Assembly (NCBI GenBank): GCA_964499015.1
Contig: CAZCJA010000034.1
Coordinates: forward strand, 1 to 23,839
Origin: CAZCJA01 sp964499015
GTDB taxonomy: Bacteria; Elusimicrobiota; Elusimicrobia; F11
Length of the DNA stretch: 23,839 nucleotides
Direction of reading: 5' to 3'
The translations under genes and the position numbers were made by a program. The notes under the pieces are model-generated. The model was not told the origin of the DNA, did no database searches, and worked only from the letters and a program-made list of their open reading frames with translations. This document shows, one piece after another, positions 1 through 8,600 of the stretch (position 1 is its first letter; each line of letters starts with the position of its first letter).

Positions 1-622
1 TCAAATCGGCGATCAACGCATCGATCCGGCCCGTTTTAAGCGTCGAGATGGTCTTCATTTTCTTGTCCTTAACGCCGGAGATATTGGTCAAAAAAATCAA
101 ATGCTTGGCTTTGGTGGCGACGGCCAGGGCCGAGGCCGCTTCGTCGGCGTTGATGTTCACCGCACCGCCTTTGTTGTCGGCGCCGATGGACGAAATCACC
201 GGCAAATAGCCGGCCTCTACCAGCGCCGTCACAAGACCCGGATTGACTTTCACCGGTTTGGCCGCGCGGCCGAGTTTTGGATAGGGTTTGGCGATCACCA
301 AATTGCCGTCGCGGCAGGATAGCCCCACCGCTTTGACTTTGAGCGCGCCCAATTTTCCGGCGATATCCTTATTAATAGAGCCGCTCAGCACTTTTTCCAC
401 CACCACCATCGCCTCGGGCGAGGTGTAGCGGCGGCCGTTGATAAACTTGTTGGGGATTTTGGCTTTGGCGAGTTCCGCCTCGATTTGCGGGCCGCCGCCA
501 TGAATAAAAACGAGCGGCCGTGACGTGGCGAGCTTGGCCAGGTCGCGCAGAATACGGGCCTGAATCGATGGAGTGCCCATCAATTCGCCGCCGGCTTTAA
601 TGATCCAAGGACGCACTTTCAT
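1..622 (-). CDS. argB: acetylglutamate kinase, C-terminal part outside the window
   Basis: Phosphorylates N-acetyl-L-glutamate with ATP, the second step of arginine synthesis, in the cytosol. The product begins MKVRPWIIKAGGELM, which fits the phosphate-binding IKxGG start of the amino-acid kinase fold. It then has VFIHGGGPQI (the HGGGPQ substrate loop), the INGRRYTSPEAM segment, a GLSCRDGNL stretch and VNINADEAASALA, which matches the ArgB nucleotide-site motif. About 207 residues are visible and the reading frame is still open at position 1, so roughly the last quarter lies beyond the left edge. The ATG at 622-620 lies inside the 3' end of the upstream nuclease gene (26-nt overlap), which suggests co-transcription and translational coupling. 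Family assignment is secure. Confidence 0.93.
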   Translation of the reverse strand, partial: MKVRPWIIKAGGELMGTPSIQARILRDLAKLATSRPLVFIHGGGPQIEAELAKAKIPNKFINGRRYTSPEAMVVVEKVLSGSINKDIAGKLGALKVKAVGLSCRDGNLVIAKPYPKLGRAAKPVKVNPGLVTALVEAGYLPVISSIGADNKGGAVNINADEAASALAVATKAKHLIFLTNISGVKDKKMKTISTLKTGRIDALIADL

Positions 623-1388
623 AGTTAACGCACCGTTTTCCAAATTCGCATTTCGAGCAATACGCCGTGTTCGGCGTAAAATCTTCTTCCCGCAATTTGC
701 GGCTGGTTTGTTCCAAGAGCGCCATCACGCTCTTGCGCTGTTCGTCCGTGCGCCGCACTTCCACATACTCGCCGCTGGACAAGAAATAGTACTTCAGCCG
801 CAGCGGCGATAGGCCCAGTCCCTGCCGCACGCCCATCTCGTAAATCGTCATCTGCAAATCCGTCTCGCGGCGCGCGGGCGTCCACGACTCGCCCTGGGTT
901 TTGTACTCGATCACTTCATAAAACCCGTCGGGCGTTTGATCGATCCGGTCGACCGTCCCCCACAACTCCAATCCGGCCATGTTCAGCTGAAACGTTGCCT
1001 CGGTGGCGACCACGCTGCTTTTGCGGCCCGCGTCGACGTCGGCATAGCGCTCCAGCATTTTGCGCCCGTTATCATAGGCGTCCAGCGTGTCCTGCGTGCT
1101 CGAATACCCTTCGTTCACCCAGCACTGGTCATAAATCTCAAGAAGACGGTTCGCCGAAAGGTCTTTGTTTGCCGGCGACAAGAACTCGGCCAACGCCCGG
1201 TGCAGCGACAACCCCAGCGCCATGTTCCCCTTCGGCGCGGCCCGCCAGCCTTCGTTATAAACCAGATGATACAACCATGGGCAGCGTGTGTACGCTTGCA
1301 GCCGGGAAAATGAAAGCTCTATTTTCTTGCGCCGGTTTTTAAAGCGCCGCAGCGCTGCCGTCAGACGCGCGCGCAGCGCGTTTATCAC
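597..1388 (-). CDS. stand-alone PD-(D/E)XK nuclease, RecB/AddB/Cas4-like, with probable 4Fe-4S cysteines
   Basis: Predicted DNA exonuclease domain of the RecB superfamily (263 aa). Visible motifs in order: TRCPW with Cys36, His63 in SLHRAL, Glu130 in ATEATF, GTVDRID with Asp147, EVIEYKT with Glu161 and Lys163 (the E-x-K core), and QMTIY (Q179-x3-Y183). A C-terminal C244-x2-C247-x5-C253 set follows. One early Cys plus three late Cys is the arrangement of the Fe-S 'staple' in AddB and Cas4 nucleases. No helicase domain is attached and no cas gene is nearby. The start is GTG, overlapping the rsmD stop as GTGA; the gene's 3' end overlaps argB by 26 nt. It probably acts in repair or DNA processing, but the substrate cannot be told from sequence. 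Confidence 0.82.
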   Translation of the reverse strand: MINALRARLTAALRRFKNRRKKIELSFSRLQAYTRCPWLYHLVYNEGWRAAPKGNMALGLSLHRALAEFLSPANKDLSANRLLEIYDQCWVNEGYSSTQDTLDAYDNGRKMLERYADVDAGRKSSVVATEATFQLNMAGLELWGTVDRIDQTPDGFYEVIEYKTQGESWTPARRETDLQMTIYEMGVRQGLGLSPLRLKYYFLSSGEYVEVRRTDEQRKSVMALLEQTSRKLREEDFTPNTAYCSKCEFGKRCVNYESASLDH

Positions 1389-1960
1389 TGCGCGGGGCCC
1401 GGACGCACAAACGTCAGAAACGTGTCCCCGTATTTTTCGCGCCGGGCAATGGTCCAGTTTTCGGGCATGGCCGCCACCGGTTCTTTGAGATGGTGCTGGG
1501 CTATGATCAACCCCTGCGGGCTGACGATTTTATGGCGGGCCAAATTGGCAAGCGTGGGTTCGACCAGCGCGAGCGGCTTCTTTTCCTGATCGACATACGG
1601 CGGACCCATGAACACCAGGGTATATGGGCCGGGCAAAAACGAGAGATCGCCCAACACATTGCTGGGAAAAAAATCGGCGGAAGCCTCGAAACCGAGAATG
1701 CCGGCGTTTTTCTTAACCAAGTCGAGACAGCGGCGGTCCTGCTCCACAAACGTGGCGCGCGCGGCGCCGCGCGAAAGCGCCTCGAGTCCGACGGAGCCCG
1801 TGCCCGCGTACAAATCCAAAAAGCGCGAACCGGACAGGCGCGGCGTCAAGATATCAAAGAGCGACTTCTTAATCCGCGCCAAAATCGGGCGGACCGGGTA
1901 CCCTTTTGGAAGCGTGGCCAAAGCACGGCCGCGTCCTTTGCCTGCAATGATTTTTAACAT
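1385..1960 (-). CDS. rsmD: 16S rRNA (guanine-N2)-methyltransferase RsmD family
   Basis: RsmD uses S-adenosylmethionine to methylate G966 of 16S rRNA during small-subunit assembly. The 191-aa product has the family's N-terminal MLKIIAGKGRGR and RPILARIKKSLFDIL segments, the SAM-binding FLDLYAGTGSVGLEALSRGA (motif I), FVEQDR (motif II) and a C-terminal YGDTFLTF strand. The motif-IV region reads VFMGPPYVD, with Gly where the family normally has Asp or Asn before PPY/PPF; this could weaken catalysis. The start was set at the ATG at 1960, because a longer frame would run into the tRNA gene. The stop overlaps the downstream nuclease start by 4 nt. Confidence 0.9.
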   Translation of the reverse strand: MLKIIAGKGRGRALATLPKGYPVRPILARIKKSLFDILTPRLSGSRFLDLYAGTGSVGLEALSRGAARATFVEQDRRCLDLVKKNAGILGFEASADFFPSNVLGDLSFLPGPYTLVFMGPPYVDQEKKPLALVEPTLANLARHKIVSPQGLIIAQHHLKEPVAAMPENWTIARREKYGDTFLTFVRPGPAQ

Positions 1961-1978
1961 GGGATTTTTAAAAAAGAG

Positions 1979-2051
1979 TGGAGCTGATCGGGATTGAACC
2001 GACGACCTCCTGCATGCCATGCAGGCGCTCTCCCAGCTGAGCTACAGCCCC
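1979..2051 (-). tRNA. tRNA-Ala (anticodon GGC)
   Basis: The minus strand folds into a full cloverleaf of 73 nt. The acceptor strand GGGGCTG pairs with CAGCTCC and contains the G3:U70 wobble that is the identity element of alanine tRNAs. The D arm is GCTCAGCTGGGAGAGC. The anticodon stem CCTGC/GCAGG closes a 7-nt loop with GGC at 2018-2016. The T loop has TTCAATC. The discriminator base is A73. The CCA end is not encoded (the next bases are CTC), so it must be added by CCA transferase. It lies 18 nt upstream of rsmD on the same strand. Confidence 0.97.
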
Positions 2052-2104
2052 AAAATTTTGCGAAGCGAATTTTCCTCTCATGCCCATGCGTTTAGGGAAA
2101 TTAG

Positions 2105-2127
2105 CATGCGCATTAGTTAATCGCATG
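2105..2127 (-). terminator. weak hairpin after the seven-gene operon
   Basis: CATGCG pairs with CGCATG, extended by ATT/AAT across a single bulged G with an AACT loop. It lies 40-60 nt past the lipoprotein stop. Only a short T run (ATTT) follows, so it is at best a weak intrinsic terminator for the long upstream operon. Confidence 0.25.
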
Positions 2128-2142
2128 AGATTAAGGACGATG

Positions 2143-2148
2143 ATTATA
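2143..2148 (-). promoter_or_regulatory. possible -10 element (TATAAT) upstream of tRNA-Ala
   Basis: A perfect TATAAT on the minus strand, about 90 nt upstream of the tRNA 5' end and just after the lipoprotein gene. No convincing -35 hexamer lies 16-18 nt upstream, so the call rests on the -10 alone. If real, it would drive tRNA-Ala, rsmD, the nuclease and argB. Confidence 0.3.
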
Positions 2149-2166
2149 CTTATTGACGCAAGAAAT

Positions 2167-4077
2167 TCACGGCACTTCTACGAAGGGCAGTGTGAACCGG
2201 TCCGAGCCGGTCCCGGAGAGCAACGGTTTCTGATCGTTCTCAGCCTCATTTAACACGTCCACGTAGGACGCCGACGGCTTCTCCGGACCTCCGCCAAACA
2301 TGCGGTCGGTGGCGTTTTGACCGACCGGAACTGGCGAAATTTCTTCCTTCTTCCGCGACTCTGTTCCGGAAACAGCGGCGGTTAAACGCCACTGCTTCGG
2401 GTTGCCCCGCAGTGCGGCCCGCGGAAAACTCACCGTGAACCCGTCCGACATGGAAACAACCCCGCGTTCAATAACGCGGGGCGTGCCACCGGGCACCGCT
2501 TGATAAAGAACCGCGTGGATCGGGCTAATCGCCAGCGCGTACTCCCAGGCGGCGTCGCGATGAATTCCGCCGCCGCGGCGGCCAGGAATGACATCCTGCG
2601 CGCCCGCGCCGGAAAGCTTGTTCACGTCCAAATAAATATCCGTAAGCGGCAAAACGATATTGGTCGATAAGTCTATGATGCCGCCAAAATCCACCGCGAA
2701 CTTCACCGTCGATTCATCCCAAGAAACGCGCAACGAGCGGAGGTCGAACGCGCCGGCCGCGTATTTGCCCAGCGGATAAACAAGTTTGCGCTCGCCGTTT
2801 CCCTCATCGCCGGCCGCGTCGTTCCATTTCATGCTGTCCGTGCCATCGACATAAAACGGCCCGCGTTCGTCATTGCCGGCGGATGCGGCTTCCGCCTTTT
2901 TCCAACGCGCGCTGTTAAACCATGTATTGAGCGCCGGCGGCACGGGCTGTCCGCACAAGCGGTACACGTTGGCGAGCGTCGCCAGAAACGACCGTTCGCT
3001 GACGACCGAAACAAATTTGGCTTGGCCGAGCGCCAGGAGGAAGTCGCCGCTTTCGGCCGAATACATTTCTTCCAAAGCGGCGTCGAGGCGTTTTAAATTG
3101 GCGCGGCCGGAATTCTGATAATCCTCGATGACGCCGCGGGCATTCGACAGCGCAACCCAGGCCAAGCGCTGGCGCTCCGTTAGAAACCACTGCGAAAAAT
3201 CTTTTTCGTACAGAGCGCTCGGCGATGCCAGGAGATCGGCGTTCTGAATTTCCTGGACCCACGCTTTGGCGTTGATCCACTCCGCGGCCGGATCCGTCTT
3301 CTCGGCCGCGTTGGCCAGCGTGGTCAAAAATTCGACCTCACGCGCCGGGGTTTCGAACATGGAGCCGTCAACAAAAACGATTTTGGCGGCAAGTACGCCC
3401 TCAACCAATTCCGCTACATCGGCGGCCTGAGGCTGAACCGGCGCGATGAACGCGGTTGAACCCACATAATTCGCGCCGCCGGCCGGTCCCGGCTTTCCCA
3501 ACACCCAGTCGAACCGGAATTGTTTCAGGGCTGCGGCGACGTTCGGCGACAGGCTTAAATACGGAGGATAAAAACCGGAGGGCAGCGCCCCCCAACGCTT
3601 CTGATGCGCGCCAAGCCCGAGTGCGATCTGTCCGCCAACGTCCGAAGGCCAGGAGAAACCCACGCGCCAGTTGGCCGCGTTTTTCCCGGCGAGCGAGAGT
3701 TCGTACAACAGCGGCAAGATCGGCTGATTGTCGAGAGTCAACGCGATTTCAATCTGCCCCGAGCTTTGCAGGACTTTGAAACGCGCGATCGACGGTTGAG
3801 GTTCTTCCGTATTGAAATATTTGGGCGGAAAGAGCAGCGTGACTTTTAAATTCGGATGCTTTTCGAGAACATCGGCTAGTTTCACCGCGTCGCCCTCGGA
3901 GTGCGCCGCATAAAAGAGAACACGTTTGCCGATTTCGGCGACCGCCGGTTCGTCGGGCTGCTGAGCGGCGATCTCCGTAAGCGGTTTCTTCTCGTCACTG
4001 GGAATCATCGCGACGTCCGGCCCGACACAACCGGCTAAAAAAGACAATAGAAGCGTGAGAAGAAGGGGCTTTTTCAT
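2167..4077 (-). CDS. outer-membrane lipoprotein with GH57-like and glucodextranase-C-like regions
   Basis: The 636-aa product begins MKKPLLLTLLLSFLAGC, a lipoprotein signal with lipobox LAGC and lipidated Cys17. Residues about 45-390 resemble glycoside hydrolase family 57 or polysaccharide-deacetylase barrels: an FYAAHSEGD strand, VTLLFPPKYF, then FSWPSDVGGQIALGLGAH and PSGFYPPYLSLS, which recall the GH57 'WPxEG' region. I do not see a clear catalytic Glu/Asp pair, so activity is doubtful. Residues about 395-600 (YVDGTDSMKWNDAAGDEG, DIYLDVNKLSGAGAQ, AAWEYALAI) resemble the C-terminal carbohydrate-binding module of glucodextranase. The start is ATG 4077; a frame extension upstream would overlap the small membrane gene, whose stop lies 7 nt away. 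It is the last gene of the block and may bind or process surface glycan. Confidence 0.7.
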   Translation of the reverse strand: MKKPLLLTLLLSFLAGCVGPDVAMIPSDEKKPLTEIAAQQPDEPAVAEIGKRVLFYAAHSEGDAVKLADVLEKHPNLKVTLLFPPKYFNTEEPQPSIARFKVLQSSGQIEIALTLDNQPILPLLYELSLAGKNAANWRVGFSWPSDVGGQIALGLGAHQKRWGALPSGFYPPYLSLSPNVAAALKQFRFDWVLGKPGPAGGANYVGSTAFIAPVQPQAADVAELVEGVLAAKIVFVDGSMFETPAREVEFLTTLANAAEKTDPAAEWINAKAWVQEIQNADLLASPSALYEKDFSQWFLTERQRLAWVALSNARGVIEDYQNSGRANLKRLDAALEEMYSAESGDFLLALGQAKFVSVVSERSFLATLANVYRLCGQPVPPALNTWFNSARWKKAEAASAGNDERGPFYVDGTDSMKWNDAAGDEGNGERKLVYPLGKYAAGAFDLRSLRVSWDESTVKFAVDFGGIIDLSTNIVLPLTDIYLDVNKLSGAGAQDVIPGRRGGGIHRDAAWEYALAISPIHAVLYQAVPGGTPRVIERGVVSMSDGFTVSFPRAALRGNPKQWRLTAAVSGTESRKKEEISPVPVGQNATDRMFGGGPEKPSASYVDVLNEAENDQKPLLSGTGSDRFTLPFVEVP

Positions 4078-4084
4078 GGAAGGG

Positions 4085-4246
4085 TTAACGGGATCCGCTG
4101 GAGAGGGTAAAGCGCAAGGACAGCGATTTATCTTGTTCAGCCTGCCATTCTTTGCGGACATTCCAGAGATGAGAAACGGTCACGCCGATGGCGACAATGG
4201 ACACGATGGTGTAGAAAAATAACGACACGGCTTTGACGGGTTTCAT
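4085..4246 (-). CDS. 53-residue single-pass membrane protein of unknown function
   Basis: A short frame fills the gap between the PilZ gene and the lipoprotein gene on the same strand: ATG at 4246, TAA at 4087-4085. The product starts MKPVKAVSLFFYTIVSIVAI, a basic N-terminus followed by one hydrophobic helix to about residue 24. A soluble tail rich in charge follows (HLWNVRKEWQAEQDKSLSLR). It starts 15 nt after the PilZ stop and ends 7 nt before the lipoprotein ATG, and otherwise this stretch would be the only real gap in a tightly packed operon. No clear Shine-Dalgarno precedes it, so coupled translation is likely. I do not recognise a family. It may also be read as an uncleaved signal anchor. 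Confidence 0.6.
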   Translation of the reverse strand: MKPVKAVSLFFYTIVSIVAIGVTVSHLWNVRKEWQAEQDKSLSLRFTLSSGSR

Positions 4247-4261
4247 GGGGCGAAGTATATC

Positions 4262-4768
4262 TTAATCGATGCGCTGGAAGGATAGTTCGAGGGGCCCTTC
4301 GTTGGCACGGCCGTCATCCAGACGCAAGGGTTTGCGGCAAAGGCTATAAAACGAGCATGTGGGCAAGCACCAGGCGTGTTCGCCGGAGGCGACGCGCTGA
4401 TCGCACAACGCATTGTCTTTCGACATCCGCACGAGCTCTTTTGAAACCGCCGCGGAAACTTTCGTGAATTTTACGCCCACCACGTTCTTGCCCCCCGCCG
4501 TCGAATAGCGGCGCGTGACAGTGCCCGTGCATTCTTCAATCGCCAAGCCCGGCAAGCGGATGTGAACGCGGACCTCATGCCCTTTTTTAAGCTCTTTGTG
4601 ATGCGCGGCGTCGGCAATAGACAGTGCAAGGCCGCCGGGAGAAATATTCACCAGCCCCACGTCGATGGATTCCCCTAAAAACGGCAGGACAGGAAAAAGC
4701 TGGACGGAAATACGGACCGATCGGTCGATGCGCAGGCGGTCGAACTTGCGGCGGTTTTGCGCGGACAT
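4262..4768 (-). CDS. PilZ-domain protein with C-terminal four-cysteine tail (copy 1)
   Basis: A predicted cytosolic c-di-GMP receptor of 168 aa. The N-terminus has R7-x3-R11 in RRKFDR, and NISPGG supplies the (D/N)xSxxG motif, so both halves of the c-di-GMP binding site are present. The beta-barrel continues to VGVKFTKVS. After residue about 120 comes a tail, CDQR...C-x3-C-x-F-Y-S-L-C-x-K, whose four cysteines have the same spacing as in the PilZ protein at 15803-16300. The start ATG (4768) is 1 nt after the PorV stop (TAG-T-ATG); a longer frame exists upstream but overlaps PorV. Its place in the operon suggests it links c-di-GMP level to production, export or anchoring of the surface protein; that is inference. 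Confidence 0.88.
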   Translation of the reverse strand: MSAQNRRKFDRLRIDRSVRISVQLFPVLPFLGESIDVGLVNISPGGLALSIADAAHHKELKKGHEVRVHIRLPGLAIEECTGTVTRRYSTAGGKNVVGVKFTKVSAAVSKELVRMSKDNALCDQRVASGEHAWCLPTCSFYSLCRKPLRLDDGRANEGPLELSFQRID

Positions 4769-4769
4769 A

Positions 4770-5684
4770 CTAGAAACGAACTCGAACGGAATAACGCATG
4801 GTGTTGCCCAGGTCGCCGAACGGCACCCAGGCCATGTCGAATTCAAAGTTCTTAAAGCCAAGGCCGCCGCCGAACGAAACGCCGGTGGCATCCTGGGCAT
4901 CGGTATTGGTCGAGTTATAACCGGCGCGCAACGCAATTTTGAAATCATCGCCCATGCGTTGGCGCCATTCGGAACCGAGGCCAAACTGCATGTCGTTATC
5001 GCGCGGCTTCTTCACGTTGAACGCCAATAAAAGCTTGTCTTTAAAGAGCGTTCCGCCAATACCGGCGTCCACAACAAACGGCTGCGGGTCGCCTTCTTGG
5101 TCGAATTTAATCTCTTGGCCCATGTGCCGGAGCGCCAGTCCCACGCTCACCGGCGCTTTGGCAAAATGATGCAAAAGGCCGATATCCCCGCTGAGGGCGC
5201 TTGCCTTCTCGGTGTCCAATTCCTGGGAAATATAACGCGCCGTGAACCCCAACGACAAGGCATCGTTCAACTTGCGCCCGTAGGAAAGCGCATAGGCCGC
5301 ATCCAACGATTCAAAACTGCCCTGGCTCGCCTCGTTAACGTCACGCTTCTCAAAACCGTCGATTTTCAGCGTCGCCGCGGAGATGCCGATCGCGCCGCGC
5401 GACGTCGGGATCGCGAACGCGCCGAAATCGTAATTCATGTCTTGGAAATAATTGGTGTGCATCGCGGTCACTTCGGCGCGATCGATCGAGCCCAAACCCG
5501 CCGGATTAAAATAGACGGCGTTCACGTCGTCCGCCACGCCGACAAACGCATCGCCCATGGCGGTCGGGCGCGCGCCCGCGCCGATTTTGAGGAACTGCGC
5601 GCCGCTGGTGCCGGCGTTCTTGTTCGCCGCCCACAACGTGGACGAGCTCAAAAGCAGTGTGATGATGAAGGCGCGGCGGATCAC
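4770..5684 (-). CDS. PorV/PorQ-family outer-membrane barrel protein
   Basis: A 304-aa protein with a signal peptide (about residues 1-20, ending SSSTLWAA) and the typical PorV start GAQFLKIGAGARPTAMGDAF, then VADDVNAVYFNPAGL, which is the family signature. Alternating strands follow (GLGSEWRQRM, RAGYNSTNT, GVSFGGGLGF) and the protein ends in aromatic Phe (RYSVRVRF), as barrels often do. In Bacteroidota PorV is the outer-membrane shuttle for type IX secretion substrates carrying a C-terminal signal domain; many non-T9SS phyla also carry PorV homologues of unknown role. Here it directly follows a gene ending in such a C-terminal domain. The start is GTG at 5684, overlapping the upstream TGA (GTGA). 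Confidence 0.88.
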   Translation of the reverse strand: MIRRAFIITLLLSSSTLWAANKNAGTSGAQFLKIGAGARPTAMGDAFVGVADDVNAVYFNPAGLGSIDRAEVTAMHTNYFQDMNYDFGAFAIPTSRGAIGISAATLKIDGFEKRDVNEASQGSFESLDAAYALSYGRKLNDALSLGFTARYISQELDTEKASALSGDIGLLHHFAKAPVSVGLALRHMGQEIKFDQEGDPQPFVVDAGIGGTLFKDKLLLAFNVKKPRDNDMQFGLGSEWRQRMGDDFKIALRAGYNSTNTDAQDATGVSFGGGLGFKNFEFDMAWVPFGDLGNTMRYSVRVRF

Positions 5685-8600
5685 TTGATCACCGCCAGCT
5701 TGAGGAATTTCTCATTTTCCCCGTCGATGGTCATACGCGCGATGTAAGCGCCGGAAGCGACCCGCTGTCCTTCGTCGTTCTTGCCGTCCCATTCGACGTA
5801 GCTGTGAGTGCCCGCGGTGATCGAACCGTTGATTTCACGGACAAGCTCGCCGCTCACGCTGAAAATTTCGATTTTAAGCGCGCCGCCGATACCAGCCGGA
5901 GCGCTGATCTTGATCATTGTGCCGTCGATGGTCTGCGACGCCGTGGCGGAACCGGGGTCCTGAAGGTTGACGGTTTTCTGCTTTAAATTGAACGGGTTAG
6001 GGAAGTTGATCATCTGCAGCGGGCCCGTATAGCCGGCGCCGGTAATAATGTTCGCGCTTGAGTTCAGGATCGTGAAGATGGAAGCGTGTGCGAGCGAGAC
6101 GCAGATGCGTTTGTTTTCAGTGTCGACCGATTTATTGGTGTCCTCAAGCAGGTACTCATCGGTCGATTCGTTGAAGTAGTAGACGTTCAGCGAATAGGCA
6201 TCGACATCCGACACCGTGGAATCGTAGCTGAGGCACATATTCGCTTCTTTTCCAGACGGGAACGAGTGGCTGACGCCCGCCGGCAGGAAAATGTCATAGA
6301 AGGAGCCAAATGGATCGATCGATTGGGCTTTTAGTTTTCCCATCGCGCGCGCCATGCCGGTGGGATAGGCTTTTGCGCCAAGAGTTTGATAACGAGACAT
6401 GGCGGCCACGCCAAACCGTTTGATATCGAGCTGACTGGCCAACGTGTCCGACGTATCCGCCGCGCTCATCGTGACCTCAACCTGCAAATTGGGATCGTCG
6501 CCAAACGTTCCGGATGGAATGGAGAGTTCGGAAGGATCGTTTTCCAGCTGAACAGAACCGCCGTTGGCGTTCGAGACGCGCGACGTCTTCTGCTTGCCGA
6601 TCCCGGCAAAGAACGTGAAGATCTGATCAACGCTGTGGTTTTGGCCGTTATCGGACCGCTGGGAGATAAACGTTCCTCTAAAGCGCAGTTTAAATGACGT
6701 TTCCCCTGCGGCCGGCTGGTAATGGGCAATGATTCTCTTGCGGTCGGATGAAAGCCACGATTCCGGGAAGCTCAGCGTACCGATTCCCGTATGCAGCGTG
6801 ATGAGCTTGTCCTGTTCCGAGTCATCGGGGAATCCGTTTTCGTCCAAATCGATCTGTGAATTGCGCAGCGAACGCGACAATTCAAACTGGACCGTTAACA
6901 AGCCGGTGTCGGCATTACGTGTGATTTGTGTAATGGCCGTTGGCGTGGTGTCCTTAATGGTGAAGTTTTGCTCCGTGTTGGAAGTGAGCGTAACCGATGA
7001 CGACAACACATTGATGTCGCCATCTTGATACATCAAAACGACGGAATACGTCTTTCCGGACTGGAATCCCGAAATCTCGTATTTACTAACGTTGCCGGAG
7101 GCGTCCTCAAACAGCGTACCCACGAGGATTTCCTCAAAGCCGTTGCGCACACCCAACAGCACATCCAAATCGCGCGTCGAGGGCGCGGTGCCGTCGGTCT
7201 TCAAAAGCGTGCCGGATAATTTGTAGCCGGACAGAAGTGTAATTGTGCTTAGTTCGACTTGAGAGCTTCCAACTGAAATATTGCGAATATTGGCGCTGCC
7301 ATACCCATTGGCAATGACCCACAAATCATAAATTCCCGCGCCGAGACCGCTAATTAGAAAGTCGCCGTTTGCGTTCGATTGGACCTCAATGTCGCCCAAC
7401 GGATTGTTCTGCGGGACATTCCCCTGTTTATTCATGATCACGTAAGCGCCGGCGGCCCCATCATCATCTCCGAAGGGAAGCGTTAGCTGGCCGCCATCGG
7501 GCGTGACCACCGTGCCGTGAACGCTTCCGGCCGCTGGTTCAAGCTTGAAATTAATATCGGTCGTTGTTTGGGTGTCGACTTGCGCCTTGCGGACTTCCCC
7601 GTACTGAATTCCGGTCGCCCCATATTGATACCGTTCATCATTGGTGTTGGGCCGGGGCGCTGCGACGATGTCATAGTAACGCGTTAATTCCGAGTCGACG
7701 CCGTAAATCGTGTACTGGCCTTGAATGTCGGTATAGGCGCGCAACGCATCTTCGTTGTTGCGCTGGCCGCCTTTGCGCGCTTCAACCGCAATGTTCGCCA
7801 GAGGGTTGTTGTTCTTATCCGTTACAGTCCCCTTGATCCGGATCCCTTCGACAAGATCGATAACGCCAAGATCCTTGGTCTGCCCGGCGACCACTTCCAG
7901 ACCGCTAATCGTCACTGGTACGAATTGTTTTTTACCCTCGGAAATGGCGCTGTCGCCGACAAAGCCCTGACTCTTCATAATGACGTCGTACGTCCCCGGA
8001 TTGACATACATCGAGAACAACCCGTCGGTCCCGATGATTGGATGGTTTGCGTTCGCATATCCACCCGGAAACCACGGGTTTGAACGGGCTTCAATGTAGA
8101 AATTGCTCGGAAGAATCTGCGCGTAATTATTGGAAGATATGAGCGCTCCGGTATTCTTCACCCGCAGCTGGCCCTGAATCTTTGCGGCCTTCATAAGCTT
8201 GAGTTCTTTCCCTGTAACGTTCGCCGCGACGTCCACCGGGGTTTCTTTCACTGAATACTTAATTGTCATGCTGTTTTCCCGCGCGGTCAAAACATACGAC
8301 CCGCTCGGCACGCGACGAAGAGTAAACGGAACGGACGTTCCGTTCATAAACACGCTCTCGGAAACAATCGTTTCTTTTTTGGCGTTTTTAAGCTGGATAT
8401 CAAAGTTGCGCCCAGTCTCCGATTCACCGGACTCAATCTTCATTTCGCCGCTGACGGTGAAACCATCAGTCAAAGTGAAGTCTTGACCGCTCAAATTGCT
8501 GCTCACGATATTAACCACACGCTTTTCCTCGGATATTTCCGGCCCGTTGGTGGTTAGAGCGTCCATTTCACCGTTGTTAAACAATTCATATGTACCGGGC

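Noticed and set aside
5097..5747. A 216-residue open frame on the plus strand
   Set aside because: It is an Arg-rich shadow antisense to the PorV gene and the end of the giant gene.
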